Position numbers and translations under genes: made by a program. From JBBQXK01 sp038251625 (GTDB taxonomy: Bacteria; Pseudomonadota; Alphaproteobacteria; Rhodobacterales; Rhodobacteraceae), in assembly GCA_038251625.1 (NCBI GenBank), contig JBBSBE010000027.1, forward strand, positions 1 to 35,067: DNA of 35,067 nt. The letters are read 5' to 3'. Below are positions 7,069 through 15,246 of this stretch, in pieces; the stretch's first letter is position 1; the number at the start of each line of letters is the position of its first letter. The notes beneath the pieces are model-generated. The model was not told the DNA's origin and did no database searches. It saw only the letters and a program-made list of their open reading frames with translations.

Positions 7069-8295
7069 TCAGACGGGCAATCCCTGCATCAGGCGTGGCA
7101 GATCGCCCGCAAGGCCCGCCGCCCGCCGCAGGAAGGCGCGCCGCAGGGCAGGTGTGCGGCTGATGGCGCCCATACCCAGATCGCGCAGCGGGCGCAGCAG
7201 GGCGTTGTCGTTGGAAAAAAGGCGGTTCACCGCGTCCATCCCCAACGCCATCGCGGTGGTATCGAAGCGCCGCCAGCGTTCATAGCGCTGCAACACATCA
7301 AGCGCGCCAATGTCTTCGCCGCGGCGCGCGGCATCGGCCAGCACTTCGGCCAGCGCGCCGACGTCGCGCAAGCCGAGGTTCAGGCCCTGGCCTGCAAGGG
7401 GATGCACCCCATGTGCGGCATCGCCCGCAAGGGCAAGGCGGGGCACGGCAAAGCGGGTGGCAAGGCTGAGCGACAGGGGATAGGTGAAACGCGCGCCGGC
7501 AAGGGTGAAATCCCCCAGAAAATCCCCGATCCGGGGGCGCAATGCGGCAAGGTAGGCCGTGTCGGGCAGTCCCTGGATTGCGGCGGCGCGGGCCTCGCCT
7601 TCGGCCCAGACGATGGAGGATCGGTTGCCGGGCAGGGGCAGGATGGCCAGCGGCCCTTCCGGCATGAAGAACTGATGCGCGATGCCGTGGTGCGGCAGGG
7701 CATGGTCGATGCCGGTCACCAGCGCCGTCTGACCATATCCCCAGCCCCGGCGAGTGATCCCGGCCCGCGTCGCCGTGCCGCTGCCGCGCCCGTCGCACCC
7801 AACGATCAGCCGACCGGTCAGCGTGCGACCAGAGGCCAGCGTCACACGCGCGTCAGGTCCGGCGATTTCCTGCGCCACCACGGTTTCACCGGACATCAGA
7901 GTGATGCCGGGGGATGCCTCCATCGCAGCCCGAAGGGCGGCAAAAAGGAAGCGGTCTTCCAGCATGTGGCCCATTGGGCCTTCCTCGATCTCGGCGGACT
8001 CAAAGTGCAGGAACCAGGGTGCCGCACCTTCGCCCGCGCGCCCGTCGCTTGCCTTGATCTCCTGGATCGGCTGCGCGCGGTGCCCGACCGCATCCCAGAC
8101 GCCGATGGCTGTAAGCAAACGCCGCGAGGCCAGCGCCAGCGCGTAGGCCCGCCCGTCAAAGCCCGGTTCGGCGCGGTCGGGGGCCGGGCGCGCGTCAATC
8201 ACTACCGACGTCAGCCCGGCTTGGGCCACGGCCAGCGACAGCGCGGGGCCATTCAGCCCGCCGCCCACGATCAGGATGTCTGCGTCAAGTGCCAT
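7069..8295 (-). CDS. UbiH/UbiF-family FAD-dependent hydroxylase (ubiquinone biosynthesis)
   Basis: A 408-residue flavoprotein monooxygenase. It has the N-terminal FAD-binding Rossmann motif ILIVGGGLNGPA (residues 7-18), the mid-region GCDGRGSGTA motif (166-174) and the second FAD motif GDAAHGVHPLAGQGLNLGLRD (291-311, in two contiguous parts), which is diagnostic for the UbiH/COQ6 group. These enzymes hydroxylate the aromatic ring of ubiquinone precursors with O2 and NAD(P)H near the inner membrane. Which ring position it acts on (UbiF, UbiH, UbiI, UbiL or UbiM type) cannot be read here. The start at 8295 matches family N-termini. An in-frame ATG at 8331 has a GGGGGC site before it and would add 12 residues. 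The gene is divergent from the amidase gene across a palindrome. Confidence 0.9.
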   Translation of the reverse strand: MALDADILIVGGGLNGPALSLAVAQAGLTSVVIDARPAPDRAEPGFDGRAYALALASRRLLTAIGVWDAVGHRAQPIQEIKASDGRAGEGAAPWFLHFESAEIEEGPMGHMLEDRFLFAALRAAMEASPGITLMSGETVVAQEIAGPDARVTLASGRTLTGRLIVGCDGRGSGTATRAGITRRGWGYGQTALVTGIDHALPHHGIAHQFFMPEGPLAILPLPGNRSSIVWAEGEARAAAIQGLPDTAYLAALRPRIGDFLGDFTLAGARFTYPLSLSLATRFAVPRLALAGDAAHGVHPLAGQGLNLGLRDVGALAEVLADAARRGEDIGALDVLQRYERWRRFDTTAMALGMDAVNRLFSNDNALLRPLRDLGMGAISRTPALRRAFLRRAAGLAGDLPRLMQGLPV

Positions 8296-8333
8296 GGTCC
8301 GCAATATGGCCGTGCGGGCGGGATTGTCCATGC

Positions 8334-8369
8334 GCCCCCGTGCCGCTACCGTCGCGGCAACACGGGGGC
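8334..8369. promoter_or_regulatory. Strong palindrome in the ubiH-like/amidase divergent spacer
   Basis: GCCCCCGTG (8334-8342) pairs perfectly with CACGGGGGC (8361-8369). Inside it CCGC pairs with GCGG, leaving a three-base bulge (CAA) and a 7-base loop. The right arm contains the GGGGG sequence that serves as ribosome-binding site for the amidase ATG at 8374. The left arm gives the same sequence on the other strand before the alternative hydroxylase ATG at 8331. The structure is visible; whether it is an operator, an RNA hairpin or both is unknown. Confidence 0.5.
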
Positions 8370-8373
8370 TGAC

Positions 8374-9705
8374 ATGGCGCAGAACTGGCTTTGGATGACG
8401 GCGGCGGATCTGGGGCGCGGTATCGGCGCAGGCAAGATCAACGCGATGGAACTGACCGAGGCTTTCCTTGACGCCATCGCCGCCCATCCCGACGGTGGCC
8501 GCATCTATGCCCGCACCACGCCGCGCCGCGCGCGGTCGATGGCGATGGCGGCTGCGGATCGCGCCAAGGTGGGCCGCCGGATCGGGCCGCTGGACGGTGT
8601 GCCGCTCAGCTGGAAGGACCTATTCGACGCAGCCGGTGCGCCCTGCGAGGCGGGATCAGCGCTGCTGAAGGGCCGCACACCCGATACCGACGCCGAAGTA
8701 TTGCACACGGCAACCGCGCAGGGCCTTGTTTGCCTGGGCAAGACCCACATGACGGAACTTGCCTTCTCTGGCCTCGGCCTCAACCCCGTCACCGCCACCC
8801 CGCCTTGTGTGAACGACCCCGAGGCGGTGCCGGGCGGATCGTCATCGGGTGCTGCGGCATCGGTGGCCTTCGGCCTTGCCCCTGCTGCCATCGGGTCTGA
8901 TACCGGAGGATCGGTGCGGGTGCCTGCCGCGTGGAACGATCTTGTCGGGTTGAAAACCACGGCAGGCCGGGTGTCGCTGAAAGGTGTCGTCCCCCTCGCC
9001 CCCCGGTTCGATACCGTTGGTCCCTTGGCCCGCAGCGTTGAAGATTGCGCGCTGCTTCTTGCGGCGATGGAGGGATGCCGCGCCCCCGATCTGACAGGAG
9101 CGACGATCAAGGGTGCGCGGCTTGCGGTGCTGGAGACGGTGGCGCTGGATACGTTGCGCGATGGACCGGCAACGGGCTTTGACACCGCAACCGACCGGCT
9201 TGCCCGTGCAGGCGCCCGGATCGAACGGCTGAACGCCCCCGAGATTGTCGAAGCGATGGCGCTGTCCGGTGCGCTTTTCGCGCCAGAAGCCTATGGTATC
9301 TGGCGCGATGCCATTGAGGCCGCGCCGGAAAAGATGTTTGACCGCGTGTTGGAACGCTTCCGTCTTGGCGCACGCACATCGGCGCCAGACTACGTGGCGG
9401 CCTGGCTGCGGCTGGATGCGCTGCGCGCGGTGTGGCACGCCCGGACCGCCGCCTATGATGCCGTGCTGATCCCCACCTCGGCGATCCTGCCACCGAACGC
9501 ACGCAGATTGCTGGAGGACGAAAACTTTTTCGTCACGGAAAACCTGCTGGCACTGCGCAACACCCGCATCGGCAACCTGATGGGTCTTTGCGCGTTGACG
9601 CTGCCGACCGGCCAACCCTCTTGCGGCCTCACGATGATGGCGCCGCCCGGGCAAGAGGATCGTCTTCTGCGCCTTGGCGCTGCGGCGGAACGCGCGCTGG
9701 GCTGA
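8374..9705 (+). CDS. Amidase-signature-family hydrolase
   Basis: A 443-residue enzyme of the amidase-signature family, which hydrolyses carboxylic amides with an unusual Ser-cisSer-Lys triad. The triad is visible as Lys81 (LSWKDLF), Ser156 (VPGGSSSGAAASVA) and the nucleophile Ser180 (GSDTGGSVRVPA), with the usual 24-residue spacing between the two serines. The sequence resembles GatA in fold, but no GatB or GatC gene is nearby, so a free-standing amidase or a similar amidohydrolase is likelier. The substrate is unknown. The frame is open far upstream to 7015, but those codons are antisense to the hydroxylase gene. The ATG at 8374 has GGGGG six bases upstream and fits the family N-terminus. 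It is followed by a 142-base spacer. Confidence 0.9.
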   Translation: MAQNWLWMTAADLGRGIGAGKINAMELTEAFLDAIAAHPDGGRIYARTTPRRARSMAMAAADRAKVGRRIGPLDGVPLSWKDLFDAAGAPCEAGSALLKGRTPDTDAEVLHTATAQGLVCLGKTHMTELAFSGLGLNPVTATPPCVNDPEAVPGGSSSGAAASVAFGLAPAAIGSDTGGSVRVPAAWNDLVGLKTTAGRVSLKGVVPLAPRFDTVGPLARSVEDCALLLAAMEGCRAPDLTGATIKGARLAVLETVALDTLRDGPATGFDTATDRLARAGARIERLNAPEIVEAMALSGALFAPEAYGIWRDAIEAAPEKMFDRVLERFRLGARTSAPDYVAAWLRLDALRAVWHARTAAYDAVLIPTSAILPPNARRLLEDENFFVTENLLALRNTRIGNLMGLCALTLPTGQPSCGLTMMAPPGQEDRLLRLGAAAERALG

Positions 9706-9790
9706 CCATGGGGGGGTGGGCGCGGGCGAAAAAGCCACAACCCCTCAGCCCAAGCCGCGATACCCCAAGCGTTTTTCTGGACCGGGGCGT

Positions 9791-9836
9791 GCCCGGGCAG
9801 TAACGTGCCATCAAACGGGGCGTTACGACCCCGGGC
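9791..9836. promoter_or_regulatory. Long imperfect hairpin before the aminotransferase gene
   Basis: GCCCGGG (9791-9797) pairs with CCCGGGC (9830-9836), and GTAACG (9800-9805) pairs with CGTTAC (9821-9826), separated by a small internal loop (CA against GAC); the apical loop is 15 bases. It ends 3 bases before the ribosome-binding site GAGG of the aminotransferase. It may be an operator, an mRNA leader structure or the amidase terminator. The rest of the spacer (9706-9790) holds an imperfect GGGCTGA/TCAGCCC repeat and a TTTTT run at about 9771. Confidence 0.4.
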
Positions 9837-9847
9837 ATGAGGCATGA

Positions 9848-11026
9848 ATGACAGGACCCGAGCGGTTTCAAACCCTGCCGGACTATGCGTTTCCGCGTTT
9901 GCGGAAGCTTCTGGATCCGCATGCCCCGGGCGGCGATCCCATTGCCATGACCATCGGCGAGCCGCGCCATGCGATGCCCGACTTTCTGGGCGCTGTGCTG
10001 GCAGAAAATCTGCGCGGTTTCGCGGTTTATCCACCGAACGATGGCGCGCCAGAGTTGCTTGCGGCCATCTCTGCCTGGTTGCAGCGCCGCTATGGGGTGA
10101 CGGTGCCGCAGGATCGGCTGGTCGCGCTGAACGGCACGCGCGAGGGGCTGTTCAATGCCTGCCTGGCCCTTTGCCCCGAACAGAAGAACGGACAGCGCCC
10201 GGCCGTTCTGATGCCGAACCCGTTTTATCAGGTTTATGCCGCCGCAGCCCTCGCCGTGGGGGCAGAGCCTGTCTATGTGCCCGCCACCGCCGCCACTGGT
10301 TTCCTGCCCGATTTCGCCGGGCTGCCGAAGGACATCCTGAACCGCACGGCCATCGCCTATCTGTGCTCGCCCGCCAACCCGCAGGGCGCCGTGGTCAGTC
10401 GCGATCACTGGGCCGACCTTCTGGCGCTGGCCGAGGCACATGATTTCCGCATCTTCGCGGATGAGTGCTATTCCGAGATCTGGCGCGATACCCCACCGCC
10501 CGGCATTCTGGAGGCGGCCGCCGCAACCCGATCCGATCCCGAGCGCGCACTGGCGTTTCATTCCCTGTCAAAACGGTCCAACATGCCGGGGCTGCGGTCC
10601 GGCTTTGCCGCCGGTGGCGCGGATGCCATCGCGCGCATGCGCCAGTTGCGCAATTTCGCTGGCGCCCCGCTGCCGTTGCCCTTGCAGCGCGTGGCAGAGG
10701 CGGCGTGGGCCGATGAGGCGCATGTGGATGTCAGCCGCGCCCTTTACCGCGCCAAGTTCGATGCCGCGGATGCGATCTTTGCGGGCGTGCAGGCCTACCG
10801 TGCGCCAGAGGGAGGCTTCTTTCTTTGGCTGCCGGTGACGGATGGCGAGGAGGCGACGATCCGCCTCTGGCGCGAGACGGGCGTGAAGGTTCTGCCGGGG
10901 GCTTATCTCGGCCGTGCAGTTGGCGGGGAAAACCCCGGACAAGGGTATATTCGGGTGGCGCTTGTCGCCCCACAAGAAGAAACGCAGCGCGGGCTTACAG
11001 CCTTACGCGACTGCCTCTACGCATAG
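9848..11026 (+). CDS. Class I/II PLP-dependent aminotransferase (DapC-like)
   Basis: A 392-residue fold-type I aminotransferase. It shows the substrate loop NGTREGLF (95-102), NPFYQVY (124-130), SPANPQG (174-180), FADECYSEI with the cofactor-contacting Asp205 and Tyr208, and the Schiff-base Lys242 in HSLSKRSNMPGLRSGF. The SLSKRSNMPG version of the lysine motif is the one I associate with N-succinyldiaminopimelate aminotransferases (DapC) of the lysine and peptidoglycan precursor pathway, but other amino acid transaminases are possible. The ATG at 9848 has GAGG at 9839-9842. ftsK begins 8 bases after the stop, so the two are likely one transcript, which fits a role in cell-wall precursor supply, although this is only inference. 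Confidence 0.87.
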   Translation: MTGPERFQTLPDYAFPRLRKLLDPHAPGGDPIAMTIGEPRHAMPDFLGAVLAENLRGFAVYPPNDGAPELLAAISAWLQRRYGVTVPQDRLVALNGTREGLFNACLALCPEQKNGQRPAVLMPNPFYQVYAAAALAVGAEPVYVPATAATGFLPDFAGLPKDILNRTAIAYLCSPANPQGAVVSRDHWADLLALAEAHDFRIFADECYSEIWRDTPPPGILEAAAATRSDPERALAFHSLSKRSNMPGLRSGFAAGGADAIARMRQLRNFAGAPLPLPLQRVAEAAWADEAHVDVSRALYRAKFDAADAIFAGVQAYRAPEGGFFLWLPVTDGEEATIRLWRETGVKVLPGAYLGRAVGGENPGQGYIRVALVAPQEETQRGLTALRDCLYA

Positions 11027-11034
11027 GGACGGTT

Positions 11035-13965
11035 ATGGCAAGTTATCAGGCACGGCAACGCGACCCCCTTCTGGACCGGGGCACCCAAGCGATGCTGGAA
11101 CGCCGGGGGCGAGAGCTTTTGGGATTGGCGTTTCTGGTACTGGCTTTCGTTTTTGCAGCCCTTCTGATCAGCTATTCGCCAGATGATCCGGGCTGGATGG
11201 TGGCCACGGACGAGCCTGTGCGCAATGTGATGGGTGGCTTCGGCGCCGCCGTTGCATCGACGCTTCTGGTGATTGGCGGCCTTGGGGCCTGGGGCATTCC
11301 GGTGTTCTTTCTGGCGTGGGGTCTGCGCTTCGTGCTGCACCGGGGGGAAGAGCGGTCGTTGCACCGCATGGTCTTTGCCGTGATCGCGCTTGCGATGGCC
11401 TCGGTCTTTGCCGCGACGCATGTACCGGGGCCCGATTGGCCGCATCCCGCGATCGGGCTTGGCGGGCTTTTCGGCGATACGGTTCTGGGTGCGCTTCTGA
11501 ATGTTCTGCCGCTCAGCGCCGGGCTGGGGCTGAAGGTTCTGTCCTTGGGTTTCGGGGCGGCGCTTCTGGCGATGTCGCTGTTCGTGACGGGGTTTGACCG
11601 CGCCGAAGTGCGCGCCATCGGGATGTTCCTGCGCAACGGTCTGATCCGGGTCTATATCGGGCTTGTGGCGCTGACCGGGCAGGGGCTTTACGGGGCCGGA
11701 CAGGCGGCTGCGGGTTTTCGCGCACGTCAGGCGGACCGCCGCGCCGCCGCCGTTGTGGCGCAAAAGGCGCAGCCGGTGGTTGCGCGCACTGCCACGCCGT
11801 CGCGCATCGCTGCGGCCATCTCCAGCGTGCGTGGCGCGGCTGTGGCCGAGGCCGAGGATTTTGGACATCCTGCCGCCCTGCGCCCTGCCCCCCTGCGCGC
11901 CGAACGCCCGCGTGCCGCTGCGCATGTGGAGGCAGAACACGACGTTGCACCCCATCGTGCGGGCATCCTGCAGGGTCTGATGCGCCGCGTGGCACCACCC
12001 GCCGAGCCCGTGCATGCCCGCGCTGAGCCCGAACTGGTGGGGGATGAGCGTATTCGCGCCCGGATCGCCGATGCGATCAAATCGCGCGTGCGGCCGTCGC
12101 CGCTGTCGCTGTCGCCCATTCAGGCCGCCATCGCGCGGCGCGAGCCGCCGGTTGCCCGCGCCGCAGCGCCCGTGGCTGCACCACGCCCGATGCCCCGCCC
12201 GGCAGCGCCGCCGCGCGTTTCCGCCCACGCTTTCGCGCCCGAAGCCCTGCCCGCAGACGTCCTGGATGCAGACTTGCACGAGGATGACGAGGCTTGGGCT
12301 GACGATACCGTGTGGGACGAACCCGCCTATACTCGCAATCCGGCCCCGACGCCCGAGGCGCGCCGCATCGTGCAGCCTGCCCCGCGCAAGGCAGCCACCC
12401 CGTCGCGGCAGGCGCAGGCCGAAGCGCAGCCCCGCCTTGCTTTTGACGACAAGGCGACCGATTACGAACTTCCCCCGCTTGCGCTTCTGTCCAGCCCCGC
12501 CACGATCCAGCGTTACTCGCTGGCCGAAGAGGCGTTGGAGGAAAACGCGCGGATGCTGGAAAACGTGCTGGACGATTACGGCGTGAAGGGCGAGATCGTC
12601 TCGGTCCGCCCCGGCCCGGTCGTCACCATGTACGAATTGGAGCCGGCCCCGGGCCTTAAGGCCAGTCGGGTCATCGGCCTTGCCGATGATATCGCGCGCT
12701 CGATGTCGGCCCTTTCGGCCCGCGTCTCGACCGTGCCGGGCCGCACCGTGATCGGGATCGAACTGCCGAACATCCAGCGCGAAAAGGTGGTGCTGCGCGA
12801 GATCCTGTCGGCGCGTGACTTCGGCGATTCCAACCTGCGCCTGCCGCTGGCGTTGGGCAAGGATATCGGGGGCGAACCGATCATCGCGAACCTTGCCAAG
12901 ATGCCGCACCTTCTGATCGCGGGCACCACGGGTTCGGGCAAGTCGGTGGCCATCAACACGATGATCCTGAGCCTGCTTTACAAGCTGTCGCCCGAGGAAT
13001 GCCGGTTGATCATGATCGACCCCAAGATGCTGGAACTCAGCGTCTACGATGGCATCCCCCACCTCCTTTCCCCCGTCGTGACCGACCCGAAAAAGGCCGT
13101 GGTCGCATTGAAATGGGTGGTGGCCGAGATGGAGGAACGCTATCGCCGCATGTCCAAGATGGGCGTGCGCAACATCGAAGGCTACAACGGCCGCGTCCGC
13201 GAGGCGCAGGCCAAGAGCGAGATGTTCAAGCGCACGATCCAGACCGGCTTTGACGACGATACCGGCGATCCGGTCTTCGAGACAGAGGAATTCCAGCCCG
13301 TCACCATCCCCTATATCGTGGTGGTGGTGGACGAGATGGCCGACCTGATGATGGTCGCCGGCAAGGAGATCGAGGCCTGCATCCAGCGCCTGGCCCAGAT
13401 GGCCCGCGCTTCGGGTATCCACCTGATCATGGCCACGCAGCGGCCTTCCGTTGACGTGATCACCGGCACGATCAAGGCCAACTTCCCCACCCGGATATCC
13501 TTTCAGGTGACGTCGAAAATCGACAGCCGGACGATCCTTGGCGAACAGGGGGCCGAGCAGCTTCTGGGTATGGGCGACATGCTCTACATGGCCGGTGGCG
13601 CCAAGATCACCCGTATCCACGGACCGTTCGTCAGCGATGAGGAAGTCGAGGAAATCGTCAACCACCTCAAGAGCTTCGGCCCCCCGCAGTACATGTCGGG
13701 CGTGGTTGAAGGTCCTGATGAGGACAAGGAGGCCGACATCGATCTCGTCCTCGGCCTTGGCGGCGACAGTTCCGACGACAGCCTTTATGATCAGGCCGTG
13801 GCCATCGTGGCCAAGGACCGCAAATGCTCCACAAGCTATATCCAGCGCAAGCTGGGCATCGGCTACAACAAGGCCGCTAAACTGGTGGAACAGATGGAAG
13901 AGCAGGGCGTCGTCACGCGGGCGAACCACGTGGGCAAGCGGGAGATTTTGGTCGAGGAGCGGTGA
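11035..13965 (+). CDS. ftsK: DNA translocase FtsK
   Basis: A 976-residue FtsK that couples chromosome segregation to division at the septum. The N-terminal region (about 28-215) contains about four hydrophobic membrane segments, including LLGLAFLVLAFVFAALLI. Residues about 220-480 form a variable Ala/Pro/Arg-rich linker. The motor follows: alpha domain from about 500, Walker A GTTGSGKSVA at 630, Walker B VVVVDEMADLM near 766, and MATQRPSVDVITGTIKANFP. The C-terminal winged-helix gamma domain (about 905-970; SYIQRKLGIGYNKAAKLVEQME) is the part that reads KOPS sites and activates XerCD in known FtsK proteins. The ATG at 11035 has AGGGACGG before it; the longer frame from 10825 overlaps the aminotransferase and is rejected. 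It is transcribed with the aminotransferase gene and ends in a strong hairpin. Confidence 0.97.
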   Translation: MASYQARQRDPLLDRGTQAMLERRGRELLGLAFLVLAFVFAALLISYSPDDPGWMVATDEPVRNVMGGFGAAVASTLLVIGGLGAWGIPVFFLAWGLRFVLHRGEERSLHRMVFAVIALAMASVFAATHVPGPDWPHPAIGLGGLFGDTVLGALLNVLPLSAGLGLKVLSLGFGAALLAMSLFVTGFDRAEVRAIGMFLRNGLIRVYIGLVALTGQGLYGAGQAAAGFRARQADRRAAAVVAQKAQPVVARTATPSRIAAAISSVRGAAVAEAEDFGHPAALRPAPLRAERPRAAAHVEAEHDVAPHRAGILQGLMRRVAPPAEPVHARAEPELVGDERIRARIADAIKSRVRPSPLSLSPIQAAIARREPPVARAAAPVAAPRPMPRPAAPPRVSAHAFAPEALPADVLDADLHEDDEAWADDTVWDEPAYTRNPAPTPEARRIVQPAPRKAATPSRQAQAEAQPRLAFDDKATDYELPPLALLSSPATIQRYSLAEEALEENARMLENVLDDYGVKGEIVSVRPGPVVTMYELEPAPGLKASRVIGLADDIARSMSALSARVSTVPGRTVIGIELPNIQREKVVLREILSARDFGDSNLRLPLALGKDIGGEPIIANLAKMPHLLIAGTTGSGKSVAINTMILSLLYKLSPEECRLIMIDPKMLELSVYDGIPHLLSPVVTDPKKAVVALKWVVAEMEERYRRMSKMGVRNIEGYNGRVREAQAKSEMFKRTIQTGFDDDTGDPVFETEEFQPVTIPYIVVVVDEMADLMMVAGKEIEACIQRLAQMARASGIHLIMATQRPSVDVITGTIKANFPTRISFQVTSKIDSRTILGEQGAEQLLGMGDMLYMAGGAKITRIHGPFVSDEEVEEIVNHLKSFGPPQYMSGVVEGPDEDKEADIDLVLGLGGDSSDDSLYDQAVAIVAKDRKCSTSYIQRKLGIGYNKAAKLVEQMEEQGVVTRANHVGKREILVEER

Positions 13966-13997
13966 GGGCAGACAGCCTCATGGCGTCCACCCTCACC
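13961..13997. terminator. Long hairpin between convergent ftsK and cupin genes
   Basis: GGTGAGGG (13961-13968) pairs perfectly with CCCTCACC (13990-13997). Inside it, after a CA/CA internal loop, GAC and GCC pair with GGC and GTC around a TCAT loop, with one bulged A. The ftsK stop codon lies inside the left arm. The hairpin is close to symmetric and could end transcription from both sides. There is no T-run, so termination is inferred from structure and position. Confidence 0.6.
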
Positions 13998-14014
13998 ATC
14001 CCGCCTGCGGGGCG

Positions 14015-14422
14015 CTAGCCTTCCGGCGATGCCAGATAGTCGGCGTCCGCCACATGCTCCATCCAGTCCGCCGTTTGCCCGTCCTTGGCTTCCTGAATGG
14101 CCATATGGCTCATCGCCGTTTCGGGCCCCGCGCCATGCCAGTGCTTTTCTCCGGCGGCGATGGAAACGGTATCGCCTGGGCGGATCACCTGCACGGGTCC
14201 ACCCAGAAGCTGCACCCGGCCCGCGCCGGACAGCACGAACAGCGTCTGGCCATAGGGATGGGTGTGCCAGGCCGTGCGCGCGCCCGGTTCGAACGTCACC
14301 ACCGCCGCGCGCACACGTCCCGGTTCGGCCACTTCGTTGACCGGGTCGAACCGCACCCGTCCGGTGAAGTATTCGGGCTGCCCCTGCCCCGAGGGGCGGC
14401 TGCCTGCGCGCTTGATCTCCAT
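14015..14422 (-). CDS. Cupin-domain protein
   Basis: A 135-residue single cupin barrel. Motif 1 is G(X)5HXHX4Q-like, with His53, His55 and Gln59 in GARTAWHTHPYGQTLFVLSG; motif 2 contains PGDTVSIAAGEKHWHG with His94. Together these give the usual metal site of the cupin superfamily (COG1917 type). Such small cupins include quercetinase-like dioxygenases, sugar-nucleotide enzymes and sensors; I cannot name the substrate. There is no signal peptide. The ATG at 14422 is preceded on the minus strand by AAAGGGAGACAGCAG, a good ribosome-binding site. It converges with ftsK and is divergent from the ClpP-like gene. Confidence 0.85.
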   Translation of the reverse strand: MEIKRAGSRPSGQGQPEYFTGRVRFDPVNEVAEPGRVRAAVVTFEPGARTAWHTHPYGQTLFVLSGAGRVQLLGGPVQVIRPGDTVSIAAGEKHWHGAGPETAMSHMAIQEAKDGQTADWMEHVADADYLASPEG

Positions 14423-14464
14423 CTGCTGTCTCCCTTTGTGTCGGTCATGACGGTAACGCCCCCG

Positions 14465-14530
14465 GCCCCGAGCGCAAGGCCGCGTCTGATCGGGGGCCGT
14501 TGAACCTGCCCCGCAGCCGACATAGGTTCA
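14465..14530. promoter_or_regulatory. Two inverted repeats upstream of the clpP paralogue
   Basis: CGGCCCCGA (14465-14473) is nearly complementary to TCGGGGGCCG (14492-14501), with one bulge. TGAACCT (14503-14509) is the exact reverse complement of AGGTTCA (14524-14530). The second repeat lies 40 bases before the ClpP start and its right arm overlaps a weak CATAGG box. This may be a regulator site or leader structure in the divergent cupin/clpP spacer; only the repeats are observed. Confidence 0.3.
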
Positions 14531-14570
14531 CCCTCACCCGGCATTCGCGCCGCGCCAGAGGAGACCTGCA

Positions 14571-15170
14571 ATGACCCCATACCTCAAGGACGAAGACGGC
14601 GAGAAGCCCGAGGCCGCCGAGCCGACGCCAAAGCCCATCGAGCAGCTTTTCTTCAAGAGCCGCAATGTGCTGGTGACGGGCGAGATCAACGACAAGCTGG
14701 CACAGCGCGTGGTGACGCAGTTGCTGGCGCTGTCGCAGGACAATGACGATCCGATCAACATGTTCATCTCGTCCCCAGGTGGCCACGTCGAATCGGGTGA
14801 CATGGTTCATGACATGATCAAGTTCATCAAACCGCGCGTGCGCACCATCGGGTCGGGCTGGGTGGCAAGCGCCGGTGCGCTGATCTTCATCGGGGCCGAC
14901 AAGGCGGATCGTTACTGCCTGCCCAACACGCGGTTCCTGCTGCATGAACCCTCGGGCGGGGTGGGCGGCAAGGTCAGCGACATCCAGATCCAGGCCGAAC
15001 AGTTGCGCCAGATGCGGGACCGCTTCAACCACCTCTTCGCCGAGGCGACCGGGCAGACGCCTGAAAAGATCGCCAAGGACACCGAGCGCGATTTCTGGCT
15101 GACCACCAAGGGGGCCGTCGACTATGGCCTGCTCGGCAAGGTCATCCGCTCGATGGACGAGCTTGGCTGA
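14571..15170 (+). CDS. clpP: ClpP-family serine peptidase (second-type ClpP)
   Basis: A 199-residue peptidase with the ClpP fold. The catalytic triad is visible as Ser100 (GWVASAGALIF), His125 (RFLLHEPSGG) and Asp174 (DTERDFWL). The head-domain helix and handle (SDIQIQAEQLRQMRDRFNHLF) are present. In ClpX/ClpA complexes ClpP forms the barrel that degrades unfolded proteins. The nucleophile elbow differs from the usual AASMGA form, and the N-terminus carries an acidic extension (about 1-24) in place of a typical short propeptide. No clpX or clpA gene is adjacent, so this is probably a paralogue of the main ClpP. The start has GAGGAGACCTGCA upstream. A terminator-like hairpin follows the gene. 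Confidence 0.88.
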   Translation: MTPYLKDEDGEKPEAAEPTPKPIEQLFFKSRNVLVTGEINDKLAQRVVTQLLALSQDNDDPINMFISSPGGHVESGDMVHDMIKFIKPRVRTIGSGWVASAGALIFIGADKADRYCLPNTRFLLHEPSGGVGGKVSDIQIQAEQLRQMRDRFNHLFAEATGQTPEKIAKDTERDFWLTTKGAVDYGLLGKVIRSMDELG

Positions 15171-15183
15171 CCGCCAACGATAG

Positions 15184-15206
15184 CGGGGCGGAACCCTTCC
15201 GCCCCG
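15184..15206 (+). terminator. 10-bp GC hairpin after the clpP paralogue
   Basis: CGGGGCGGAA pairs perfectly with TTCCGCCCCG around a CCC loop, starting 14 bases after the stop codon and followed by GCCTGCGTTT. The stem is strong and the position fits a transcription terminator; the T-run is short. Confidence 0.6.
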
Positions 15207-15246
15207 GCCTGCGTTTCCAGCCGGATAGCCCTGCAAAGGAAACGCA

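Noticed and set aside
7015..8373. Long plus-strand frame continuous with the amidase gene (896 codons in all)
   Set aside because: The first 453 codons lie antisense to the UbiH-type hydroxylase and give a low-complexity, Arg/Gly/Gln-rich translation. The amidase starts at 8374 with its own ribosome-binding site.
9699..9751. GGGCTGA/TCAGCCC repeat at the end of the amidase gene as a terminator
   Set aside because: The arms are separated by about 39 bases and the inner pairing needs several bulges and mismatches, so it is too weak to annotate separately.
11017..13929. 970-codon minus-strand frame opposite ftsK
   Set aside because: It is the mirror frame of a GC-rich gene: His/Arg-rich translation without any domain, fully inside ftsK.
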